Shown here: one piece after another, positions 22,001-31,636 of the stretch
How positions within the stretch are numbered: position 1 is the stretch's first letter
How the letters are laid out: every line of letters begins with the position of its first letter
Assembly: GCA_946807835.1 (NCBI GenBank)
Contig: OX327697.1
Coordinates: forward strand, 7,765,001-7,829,000
Direction of reading: 5' to 3'
Length of the DNA: 64,000 bases
Source of the DNA: Ailanthus altissimus
Taxonomy: Eukaryota > Streptophyta > Magnoliopsida > Sapindales > Simaroubaceae
Notes under the pieces: generated by a model
The model's input: only the letters and a program-made list of their open reading frames with translations
Told to the model about the DNA's origin: nothing
Databases searched by the model: none
Position numbers and translations under genes: made by a program

Positions 22001-24867
22001 GAAATGAATAAGATCACTGTTTGCAATAAATACTCATTCCTCATATTGATGATATATTTATTAGTTATAGGGTACAAAAGTTTTTTCAAAGATTCATCTA
22101 CGGTCAAGGTATCATCAGTTGACGATTAGAGATGCTAATGCATTCACTGACTTCAGAACTCGATATGGGCATTATGAATTTTTAGTAATGCCATTTGAGT
22201 TAACTAATGTTCCAGAAGCATTCATTGATTATATTAACATGGTATTTTGTCCTTATCTAGATTGGTTCGTTATAGTATTTGTTGACAACATTCTTATATA
22301 TTCATACAGTACAGATGAGCAAGCAGAGCATTTAAAAGAAGTGTTGTAGATTTTAAATGAATAAAAGGTTAGATGTAAATTCAACAAATGTTAGTTCTAG
22401 TTTGATAGAGTTGTATTTTAGGCCATATGTCTCAACTGATAGAATTTATGTAAACCCTCAGAAGATAGAAGTTGTAGTAAATTGGGAATGACCAGTCAGT
22501 ATAACCGAAGTTAAAAGCTTCCTTGATTGACATGTTTTTATCAAAGAATTGTTAAAGACTTCCCCAAGATTGCTATACCATTGACAAAATTGTCCAAAAA
22601 GAATGAAAGTTTGAGTGGAAAAATGAATGTGAAAATAGTTTCAAGAACTTAAGAAAAGATTAGCTTCAGAGTTTATTCCTTTACTTCCATCTAGGATTAA
22701 AGGATTTATTGCTTACAATGATGCTTCTAGATAGAGATTGAGTTGTGCATTGATGTAGTGTGGGAAAAAAATAACATATGCTTCTAGACAGCGTAATAAT
22801 CATGAGTTGAATTATCTAACCTATGACCTAAAATTGGCAATAGTAGTGTTTACACTGAAGACTTGAAGACATTATTTTATATGGTGTCTTATATTAGATC
22901 TTCATCGATCATAAGATTTTGAAGTATTAGTTCACACAGAAAGACCTAAATCTAAGACAATGAAGATGGTTGAGTTGATCAAGGATTATGATTGTACTAT
23001 TAACAATCATTCAAGTAAGGCTAATTTGGTAGCATATGCACTTAACAAGGAGTCTCCTAACTCTTTATCTTATTTAAGAGTGATTTATCTTTCACAAAAT
23101 TTTAAATTGAGATATAAGATCAAATTTGAGAGATGCAGAAGTAAGATCCTAACTTCATCAAACTTAAGTAAAAAGTAAGGGATGTAATGCAGACTGATTT
23201 ATTTTTAAGAGCTAATGGGACATTAGTTACGGGTACTATCGTATAACTCAGAGTTAAAAAAGAAAATTTTAGAAGAAGCTCACAGTTTAGTTTATGTTAT
23301 GCATCCTAGCATCACTAAGATATATCATACTATAAGAGAACATTATGAGGGTAAAATATAAAAAAATGATTACAGAGTTTGTATCTCACTACTTAATTTG
23401 TTAACAAGTTAATGCAAATTATCAGAGACCAATAGCATTATCTCAATCAATTCCAATTCCTGAGTGAAAGTGGAAACATATCATTGTTGATTTTGTTCTT
23501 CCACATACACATAGTGGTCACGATAGTATTTGGGTGATTGTTGATGAACCCATAAAGTCTGTTCAATTTTTCCTTTTTTCAAGTTGTTAGAGGGATTCAT
23601 GTAATGTGATACAGTTTTTAGATTTTGAGGTTGGCTTATAACACGCATAGGTGCATGACTTGTTATGTTTCGTATATTTGTGTATACGTGTACGTTTTTC
23701 TGAAGCATATAGCCTTGTTATATCAAATATAATGAGTATAAAGATGTTAATCTCATGTCATTGCAAGATCCACCTCAACTTTTGAGGAGGGCTCAGCTCG
23801 GGTCCTGTCACCAATTAACCATTGTTTGAGGTATAAAAATTCGACTACTTAAAGTTATAGTTTATGAGCAACTGGAAGCTTTGCTCTTGGCTTAAAGTTA
23901 GGAAAATACTAGGCTTATACCAAATCTATTTTTCTTAAAGCAGGGTGGTCTAAATTGGCTATGAACTAGAGTGTAGGTTTAAAAATATACCAGTTAATTT
24001 CTTGTAAGCTAAAAAATGAACTTGTATGATAATGAGTACTGCCCAAAAATTGAGAGGCGTACCTGGTGATTCTGGAGAGCCTTTTGGGGTTTGGGCGGGT
24101 GTTGAAGCAGAACATCCTGCAGAGTTGCTAATCTGTCCATCTGAGCAGTAGCAAATTCCTCTGTCCCTAGTAATATCATAACCACAACTGCTGCAATTCA
24201 CACATGGATTTAACTTCCATTTCACCTCAAATCCTTGTTCTAACGCTTCTTCTAGATCTCTTTTATTCAATTTTGCTGCTGAAAGTAAAGTTTCAGAAAT
24301 TGGAATACTAACACTAAGATTACATCCGGGGGTTCCTGTTTGGAAGAAGCCATTCATGTAGTTGACATCCTTCAAGAAGCAAGTAGATTGTGAATGATTT
24401 ATTGGGCAACCGTAATATAGCGTGAGCATCTGATACCCGGTATAATAATAAAAAATAAATGGATAGATTGTGGTGTTAAGCTGCGGACATAATCCCTCAA
24501 AGTAATCCTGTCTTGCAATCTTCAGGACTTTTGCTTGCTGATCAACATCTAAAACACTGTATATTAAATCCTCAATCATCATGGTAGCTTTGTCGTTATC
24601 ACAATTGAGATGTAAGTCAGGATGGCCGCAACCATACGATCTGTCTTCTCCCCAAAAAGGAAACCCGGCTTCGATCCGCCCACAGTGAAATAGACGACTG
24701 CAATTTTGATAGAGCTCAGGATTGGCTAAAGATGGCTGAATCATCACAAGAACTACTGATACAAAACATAGAAGATTAAAAAAAGGCCACAGAACTAAAA
24801 TCTGTGAATCCATTTTTCTGGTGAGAGTGGAGTCTAAGGAACATGAATCATTAGTGAACTGATTCAA
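17929..24867 (-). CDS. LRK10L-type receptor-like kinase, three exons, retroelement in intron 1
   Basis: Join of 24063-24867, 19207-19242 and 17929-19064 on the minus strand: 1977 bases, 658 residues, all junctions CAG/ATG...GT-AG and phase 1. Predicted plasma-membrane Ser/Thr kinase of the leaf-rust-10-like (LRK10L/WAK-related) group. Order: signal peptide (real start probably Met19), GUB_WAK_bind (about 51-140), WAK_assoc to about 262, transmembrane helix about 283-301, kinase about 335-625. Visible kinase residues: GQGGYG at 347-352, VAVK lysine 368, alpha-C Glu near 383, HFD at 465-467 in place of HRD (a non-RD kinase, common among immune receptors), DFG at 485-487, APE at 512-514. Intron 1 is 4820 bp, of which 4155 is a gypsy element (with one target copy) in antisense orientation. 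No frameshift or missing catalytic residue was seen. The ligand is unknown. Splicing over the retroelement is inferred from intact signals. Confidence 0.85.
19207..19242 (-). CDS. Exon 2: 36-bp juxtamembrane micro-exon
   Basis: Between acceptor TTTCAG and donor GTAATA on the minus strand. Phase 1 at both ends joins exon 1 to exon 3 without a stop and adds the linker [11 protein letters not shown] before the transmembrane helix. A small linker exon between ectodomain and kinase exons is usual in LRK10L genes. Confidence 0.75.
   Translation of the reverse strand, partial: DHISRRKRTFS
19805..19985 (+). repeat. Polypurine tract in gypsy LTR
   Basis: About 180 bases almost purely A/G on the plus strand. 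The equivalent purine strand occurs in the related solo LTR (14041-14235, reversed). A frame of Lys/Glu codons across it is an artefact. Confidence 0.9.
20941..21135 (+). pseudogene. Gypsy gag fragment
   Basis: [18 protein letters not shown] matches the retrotransposon gag (PF03732-type) core, followed by the KRFKQGF region. It is truncated at the N-terminus by the LTR-gag deletion and stops after MRVQKT. Nucleocapsid zinc knuckles are not readable downstream. Confidence 0.8.
21399..21660 (+). pseudogene. Gypsy aspartic protease / linker fragment
   Basis: Contains [18 protein letters not shown] followed by the FRGE-like spacer and [11 protein letters not shown], the usual protease C-terminal region and linker of chromovirus-type gypsy elements. 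The catalytic DTG/DSG triad is not intact upstream. Confidence 0.8.
21690..22990 (+). pseudogene. Gypsy reverse transcriptase and RNase H remnant
   Basis: RT blocks are readable across frames: [22 protein letters not shown], [21 protein letters not shown], and the catalytic box FVDN in place of F/Y-V/I-D-D, so a catalytic aspartate is changed. RNase H remains around 22790-22900 (ITYASRQ, NHELNY) with stops. The element cannot encode an active enzyme. Confidence 0.85.
23200..23570 (+). pseudogene. Gypsy integrase remnant
   Basis: Zinc-domain and core pieces are readable with frameshifts: [17 protein letters not shown], then [13 protein letters not shown] and HDSIWVIVD. The core is cut off and joined to the 3' LTR end near 23580. 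Confidence 0.8.
24063..24867 (-). CDS. Exon 1: signal peptide and GUB_WAK/WAK_assoc ectodomain
   Basis: Ectodomain exon of the receptor kinase, copy B. The donor is CAG|GTACG at 24062-24061. If intron 1 is retained, the frame continues to 23959 and yields a 302-residue secreted, kinase-less product; this could be a natural alternative, but no transcript evidence is available here. The cysteine pattern and C-terminal [10 protein letters not shown]...CYCSDG are intact. It differs from copy A at 7 of 268 residues, including AG versus VR next to the last cysteine cluster. Confidence 0.9.
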
Positions 24868-25544
24868 GTTGTATTTGAAATATGGAAGAAAGAGTTGACT
24901 TCATATACGAGGAGGGAAAATGCAAGGAAAGCGGTATAAATACTTCAGAAATTTTGGTCGTTTAGTTGACTTCAAGACTCTTTTCACGTGGTTCCATTTT
25001 TTAATTCATCTTTGATTTTGGTTGCTTAGAAGACTTTTAATTGTGTGAGACGCTTTCACGAAATGAAAGCAATAGAAAAAGATAATTGCATTTTCAATCG
25101 AGAATTTTTTTTTAATAATACTAATTAGTGATTTGAATTTACAAAGACCCTTAAATATTATAGATGAAACTAATCTGAAATAATTAAAATGAATAAATTT
25201 GAAATTATTATAATAAAATAAAATAAAATAAGCCTAATAAACATTAAAAAAACACTTTGATCAATTTTGACTACACATTTTGAGAGAGAAAACGGTATAA
25301 TATAGCTACAATCTATGAATCAAGATATTCGTCTTCTCGTGACCTTAAAAAAATAACTACACATTAGATGTGTAACTCTGGTACACTATACCCAAATTAT
25401 GACCTCCTGGATTAGGTGCATCATATGTGTTGCATCATATTTGAAAGAAAAATTGAGCAAAATCCCTAATTTTATTTATTTATTTATAAAATGTCACTTG
25501 AGGATCTAAGTTATCATTAGTGTTCTTGATATTTGTTAAAATAT
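24868..25544. other. Promoter-proximal region of the receptor kinase gene
   Basis: No other gene. It contains the TATA candidate and AT-rich DNA shared with copy A. Confidence 0.5.
24935..24942 (-). promoter_or_regulatory. Candidate TATA box of the receptor kinase gene
   Basis: TATTTATA on the minus strand, about 70 bases above the first ATG (24867) and about 120 above the likely start Met19 (24813). The corresponding site is kept in copy A. Confidence 0.4.
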
Positions 25545-26740
25545 GGAAAAAAATGATATTTTTCTTTTTGGAATATGGTCTAATACTCAAATTTGTCTTT
25601 GTTATTTTGAATTACTTAAATTTATCTTTTTCCGTTACACCAATTATCATTAGATTTTATTATTGAAAGGTAAAATTATAATTTAATAAGAAAATATTCG
25701 TTTACTATGATACATGTTAAATAATTATGAATTATTAAATAAATAAATAAAGCTACTCGTTGGCTACCCCCATCAGCAGCAGACATCCGACAGTGGTGAG
25801 CTACCATCGGCCACCAGACTTCGACAATAAAAATGATTAAAATTTATATAATAAAATTATATTTTTTGTGATCTATACAATGGTGAGATCATTTTTAACA
25901 AAAGAAATCAAAAGACAGCCAATTATGTAATGTGACCCATGTGAGGCAGTAATCACCGACAGTGCACGTCAAACATAGCCAATCTATCAAACAATTGAGG
26001 CAATGCATGTCACTGTCGCTTCGTTTAACATGCACCGCTAGTGGCTGTTGTCTTCTTCCATGGAATGACAGTGCATGTCAAATGGAGAGGTGGTATCGTT
26101 TAACGTGAACGTCACCGCCTATCCGTTTGACGTGCACCACTGTGGTCGCTGCCCTCCTCAATGGAATGGAGGTGTATGTTCAGTCGATCTATCCAACATG
26201 GCGGTGATGTATGTCACTACCGCTCCTTTGACGTACATTGTCGGTGGCTACTGCCTTCTATGGCTCCTATTGCATATTTGGTCGTCTTCTAGTCTTTTTT
26301 TGGTAAAAAAATAATCTTATCATTGTGTAGATCACGAAAAATAGAATTTAATGATATAAATTTTGATTATTTTTATTTGATGGTCGGCGATAGCAGGCCA
26401 TCACTAGATGTCTGTGCTGATGGAGAGTTCTGTTTTTTTGAATAATTTATTTTTTAAAAATAAATTTTAAAAAATTTAAAAATTAATATTAAAATTGAAC
26501 CTATCTAAATGTGTTATGTGTCCAATTATTATTAATAATCAATCATTTATTGGCACGTAAAAACAGTATTAACACTTAAATTTTAACATAGACAAAAGTG
26601 TTTTTGTACAAATATTTTAACCGTTTTGGTTAAATCAAACGAATATTGAATAATAAAGAGAAATAAATTTTAATAACTTAAAATAACAAAGACAATATTG
26701 AGTATTAGGTCATATTTTAAAAATAAAATATTATTTTTTC
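25545..26740. mobile_element. Foldback, MULE-like non-autonomous element
   Basis: A 1196-bp insertion absent from copy A. Flanks TTAAAATAT (25536-25544) and ACAAAATAT (26741-26749) are 9-bp duplications with changes; copy A has TCAAAATAT once. The terminal inverted repeats run about 65-90 bp (GAAAAAATGATATT..., then TGGTCTAATACTCAA against its reverse near 26700). An inner inverted repeat of roughly 150 bp pairs about 25760-25900 with about 26300-26430. No transposase was seen. The 79-codon frame at 26075 lies in the internal tandem repeat and is probably not a gene. Confidence 0.75.
26010..26265. repeat. Tandem repeat of about 101 bp, three diverged units
   Basis: Units begin near 26010, 26111 and 26213, each with GTCACY.YCG followed by CGTTTRACRTGCA-type sequence, then a CTTC/CCTC..ATGGAATG block. 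They are GC-rich relative to the surroundings and lie in the loop of the foldback element. Confidence 0.7.
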
Positions 26741-28575
26741 ACAAAATATTTGTAACATCGCTAAATACAATATTTTGTTAAACAAAATTAACAACGTAAG
26801 AGCAAGACAATTGTATCCTGAAAATAATAACAATGTCACTAATTATTCATTAAAATGTCACTTCAGAATGCAAGTTCCACAAACACATTATTAGGGCCCT
26901 CATTATTTTTAAAATATCAATAATATTCTGTTTGGGATTGTTATCAAAGAAGTTAAAAGCGATTTTAAGAAGTTAAAAGTTAATTTAAGTGTTTAATAAG
27001 TTATTTTCAAAATCAATTTGACAAAACTATCCCATTTTACAACAAATTTTAAGAAGTAAAGAGGGAGTTACTCTTAAAATCAAAATTTGAAAATAAATTA
27101 CTTTTACAACACAATTAATAGTGATTATTTTAAATATAACAATATTACCAAATTGGCCCTTAAACATTGTATGTAACCAAAGTATATGCTCTCTATATTC
27201 CCCTAACGGCATTTTCTTAATTAAATTACCATTTTAACCTTTTTTGCAATAGAATTTACATATACCTTATTCACCTTACTATAACATGGCGAGACCTTAT
27301 TACCCTTTTTAGTTAAAATTATAACCATCGTTATCTTTAATTATAGAATCATTTCATGATGTTAATGCTCACGATACCCTTAAATGTTATTAATTTTGAT
27401 GTTCTCCAACTTAGTTGGAATCAATTTCTAACCTTTTGCCCCAAACAGTCCCTTTTGCCCCTCAATATTCTCTTTAACAAAATTATTATCAAATGAATAT
27501 TATATTATTCATTAATAACTTTTATATAATTTTTAATAATAAATTAAAAATGGTTAAATTGATTAGAGTAATTTGTGATAGCTTTTGAGAAACTCATTAA
27601 TTTAAAACACTTTAGAATAAAATATTAATAATATTTAATTTTTACAAATTTAATTAAACTAAAAGACAAAATTGTTAGAGCACCTAAACGACAAATTTGT
27701 TGGCAAGTTATCTTTTATGAAAAATTAGGACATTGTTAATATTTTTGCAAATGTCATGGACATTACTAATATTTCAGTGATGCTATTGCCTTATTGCCCT
27801 TAATATTTTGTGAACTGAATCTTGTGAAAAGGGATATTGTTGATATTTCGATGAATATAACTAATGCCATATGGTAGGTTTGTGAAGCTTACGTCCACAA
27901 ATGAAAATCTGTTAAAAAGTAGGGACTGAGATAATATTTTCCCGTCATTTGAAAAATAATAACCAAAGCAAGTAAGCATGAGTGAAGACAGATGGCATAT
28001 TTAAATAGCATCAGCTAAGCTTGTAGAGATTATAACCTTATAATATAATCGCCTGCCTTTCTTTAGTATCAACTGCCATGATTTAATAATAGAGCAATTT
28101 TATATTAATTAACTCGAGGTAATGCTAGAAGCCAAAATTATACAGAAACATAAATTATGACAATGGCATAATGTAAGGACAAAGATATTATAGAGGTGAA
28201 AGAAATTGCTAAATCCATCCATCAAGGTGGAAAGACTAAGAAAACAGACTGCGTCTTTTTCAACTATTAATTACGGCGATATATATGTATGCGTGCTTCA
28301 TGCGGTGGGTGAAGTTTCCTTCTTGACTTGTTCGTGGGTCGTCTTTGGAAATTTTCTTCAGAATCATACCTTTGTGTCTTGCGGATCAAACAAGTCATTT
28401 TGAACAAAAAAAAAAACAAAAGAAATAGCATCGTGTGAATCCACAGACTATATATACACTCATCAAGAGCAAAGAAAATTCCCCAGTCAAGCAGCGTACT
28501 CTATGCTCCATTTCTCCAACGATTCAGTCAAATCTTTAGAATTTTGCTCAAATAGAAATTTTAAAAAAAAAATTA
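26741..28575. other. Distal upstream region shared with copy A, no gene
   Basis: Aligns with about 3385-5420. No conserved reading frame: the 65-codon frame at 28206 and its counterpart at 5233 are shifted relative to each other. Confidence 0.5.
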
Positions 28576-28576
28576 T

Positions 28577-29044
28577 TAGATTAATTTAAATTTATTTAAG
28601 AAAGACCTAAATTATTTTATTTGAATAAGTTTAAAAATTTCTTAAATTGATAGTTTTTTTTGTAGAATTTATTTTATTAAAAGTAGAGTTCAAATTATAT
28701 AAGAATTTAAAATATTAGTTCAATATAAAATTAGATATCACTTATTATATAAAGAGGTTAGAGAATCACTAAAAAAGAATTATAAGAGATAAATTATATG
28801 ATAAGGTATATATAAAATACTTAGAGTACTTGGGTATTTTTATATTATAAGAATATAATGGATTATTTTTTTATTGGTAGATGTTGATCAAATTAGAGTG
28901 AACTATGTTAAATTTCTTGTGTTCTTTATGAGATTTATTAATTTTGATGTTTGATTTTCTGTTACTATATTTTCTAAATAATTTATAAAAGTTAAAGATC
29001 ATGGTTATATTAGCACCAACATATTCTTAGATACAAAGGAAAGC
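28577..29044. repeat. Array left flank: repeat shared with 49225 and 31580
   Basis: About 28577-28870 resembles 49225-49370 ('taaatttatttaaga', 'agatatcacttattatat'). 28990-29044 resembles 31580-31636, both directly before a TGATnn LTR start. The first pair may be the ends of an outer insertion; the second looks like a duplicated pre-LTR segment of the gypsy array. No gene. Confidence 0.5.
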
Positions 29045-29847
29045 TGATAGGCATAATTATGATTATTATTTTTATCGATTTATACTTAGTATTTATTCAT
29101 TTAATTTCAAATATTTGGATATCTATGCATATTATTGTTAACTAATAGGTTTAAAGACATTTGGCACAAAATATATAAAATCAGACAAAGAAAGGGCAAA
29201 AAGGTCAAAAGTGAAGCCAACACCACAACCCTAGAAAGTAGTGTCGTAATGCCAAGGAGGAGAAAAAAAAGATCCAAGCATAAAACCCGAGTATCGTAGT
29301 GTCAGCATGTTAAGGTTGTGGCATTGTAATATAAAAAAGATCTCCCAAGTCAAAATTTGAGCGTTGCGGTACCTAAGGCTCAGTGCCCCAGTGCTAACGC
29401 ATCCTAAAAATTAACTAAAATCCAGAACCTAACTCCTGCAATTCTAAGAAGGTAGTGTTGTGATGGTGAGACCAAAATCAAGCCAGTGCCATAATGCCGG
29501 ATAGATAGGGCCGTAATGTTAGGGCGAAAACTAGGAAATCCTATCTTGCTTTAGACGTGAAGGATACCTTAATTAGGATCTTTAAATATATAAATAGACC
29601 TTATGATCCAAATCATAGACATCGCAAGAAAGCATAAAAAACAACAAGTTTTAAAGATTAAAGAGGAGATTATTTGTAGCAAGGAAGAGAGAGAAGACAT
29701 AAAATCAATGCACTATTTCTTTGTCTCATTTTTCTCACTATTGTATTTAGTTGAATCTTTATAATGTTTATTTTTATGTGTTCTAAAACTTTTTTTATTA
29801 CCATGAACTAAGTTTTTATTACTAGAATTGTAACTTTAAACTTGATA
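29045..29847 (+). mobile_element. Athila/Tat-like gypsy LTR, 3'-truncated (array LTR 1)
   Basis: Starts TGATAGGCATAATTATG like 47719 and runs parallel to 36373-37115. It breaks off at AAACTTGATA (29838-29847), where the sequence jumps into the pre-protease region of the element body. Confidence 0.8.
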
Positions 29848-31636
29848 AGTAGTTTTCTAAATTCTTGAAAGTTTTCAAAAAACTGCATATCAATATACCA
29901 TTTTTTGATGCATTAGAGCAGATGCTTAGCTACATAAAGTTTATAAAGGATATTATTTCGAAGAAGAGAAGACTTAAAGAATTTGAAACAATAGCTTTGA
30001 CAAAATAGTGCAGTGCAATATTATAAAAGAAATTGCCTCTAAAGCTCAAGGATCCATGGAGCTTTACAATTTCATGCACAATTGAAAACCAATACTGTAG
30101 TAAATCTTTATGTAACTTGGGGGTTAGCATAAATCTGATGCCATTGTCAATTTACAAGAAACTAGGTTTGAGGGAGGCAAAACCAACAAATGTCACCTTG
30201 CAGTTAGCAGATTGATCACTCACTTACCCAATAGGTATAATTGAGGATGTACTAGACAAAGCTGATAAGTTTATATTTCCTACAGATTTCATTGTGCTAG
30301 ACATAAAAGGAGATTGTAAGATTCCCATCATCTTAGGTAGACTATTCTTAGCCACATAAAGGATAATAATTAATGTGAAGAAAGAAGAACTCACAATGAG
30401 AGTTAATGTCATGACCCAACTCAGACCTGGCAAGATATTGTCCGCTTTGGTCCAAGCTTGCACAATTTTGTTCTTGGGCTTCACGCAAGTGTCCTTCACC
30501 CAAAACGCTTCTTGCCAATTAAGGTGTGAATCACCCTTTATAAACCCAGCATCTCTCCCATGCCTTGGTGATGTGAGATTTGCCTAGGGTGTTATATACA
30601 CCCCCTTTAAGGACCCAGCGTCCTCGCTGAGGTTTGCCCCACCACCGCCCAAGAGGACACCAGGAGTGGTTCTGATACCATCTATCATAACCTAACCCAG
30701 ACCTGGTAAGATATTGTCCACTTTAGGCCCAAGCCCCCACAATTTTGTTCTTGAGCTTCACGCAAGCGTCCTTCACCCAAAACACGTCTTGCCAATTAAG
30801 ATGTGGATCATTCTTTATAAATCCAACATCTCTCCCGTGCCTTGGTGATGTGGGATTTGCCTAGAGTGTTACATAAATTTAAATATTCAAAGTGATATAT
30901 GAACCTTTGACCTCCAATATAATAGTAGCCACTCTCAGTGTCCTCTTAGGCAGTGGTAGGACAAACCTCAACGAGGACGTTGAGTCCCTAAAAGGGGTGT
31001 ATATAACACCCTAGGCAAATCCTACATCGCTAAGGCACGGGAGAGATGCTGGATTTATAAGGGGTGACCTACACTTTAATTGGCAAGATGCATTTTGGGT
31101 GAAAGACGCTTGCATGAAGCCCAAGAATAAAACTGTGCCGGCTTGAGCCCAAAGTAGATAATATCTTACCAGATCTGGATTGGGTCATGACAGTACAAGA
31201 CCAGGAAGTGACATTTAATGTTTTTAAAGTTATGAAATTTTCAAGTGGAGTAGATGATTGTTTCATCATTGATATAATCAACAGTAAAGTCAAGGGTGTG
31301 TTAACTAAGAATTCTATTCAAGATTCACTAAAAGATGTTATGATCAATGAAACTGAGATGGAGAACCATGAAACTCAAGAATAACTAAAGGTTTTGAATA
31401 CCTCCATGTTACAATGGAGCCAAAGCAAGGTTTAAGCTATTAGAGAGACTTACAAATGTAGAGGCTTGTACTAAGCCTTAATTTGAACAACTACCATCGT
31501 TGGAGTGAATATTAGAGTAAAGTTAAAGACCCTATAACAAATATTACAGCTAAGCCAAAAGCTAGGAGCCAAAGATAAGCCAAGTTAAAAATTATGGTTA
31601 TATTAGTAACAATATATTCTTAGAGACAAGGAAAAC
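29848..31636 (+). pseudogene. Deleted gypsy body 1: protease region only
   Basis: Encodes the aspartic-protease region of an Athila/Tat element: CNLGVSINLMPLSIYKKLGL (30100-30170), [25 protein letters not shown], and after a foldback insertion VQDQEVTFNVFKVMKF and CFIIDI (31190-31290). Stops interrupt the frame. gag and all of RT, RNase H and integrase are missing relative to body 2 at 37814-42915. Confidence 0.85.
30407..31192. mobile_element. Foldback element with duplicated arm
   Basis: A 786-bp insertion within the protease region. Ends TGTCATGACCC and GGGTCATGACA are the tips of an inverted repeat of about 200 bp or more. A further direct copy of the left arm lies at about 30690-30880. 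Flanks GTTAA (30402-30406) and GTACA (31193-31197) look like a degenerate 5-bp target duplication; body 2 reads GTTCA there. No transposase. Confidence 0.75.

Larger units (their letters stand above)
19661..23810 (+). mobile_element. Internally deleted Ty3/gypsy retrotransposon in RLK intron 1
   Basis: Flanked by perfect CCAAT duplications (19656-19660, 23811-23815). The 5' LTR runs from 19661 to about 20935, where it is cut short and joined to gag at 20941. Then come protease (21399-21660), RT (about 21690-22370), RNase H (about 22640-22990) and integrase (about 23200-23570). A 230-bp 3' LTR end (23580-23810) remains. Two internal deletions removed the LTR 3' end, primer site and gag start, and the integrase C-terminus plus most of the 3' LTR. 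It is antisense to the host gene. The ends are TA...CA. Confidence 0.9.
23830..28575. repeat. Segmental duplication, copy B
   Basis: Matches 1648-5420, with high identity in the exon and its flanks. It contains the extra foldback element 25545-26740 and lacks the 290-bp insertion of copy A. At about 28575 homology stops because a 20-kb gypsy array follows; it appears to resume at 49370. Confidence 0.8.

Noticed and set aside
26075..26314. 79-codon frame as a small secreted cysteine protein
   Set aside because: It spans an internal tandem repeat of a foldback element and has no start context or domain support, although it is noted as possible captured sequence.
30407..31192. CRISPR-like or hairpin RNA gene from repeated arms
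   Set aside because: The arms are about 200 bp, inverted and flanked by a target-like duplication, which fits a foldback transposon.
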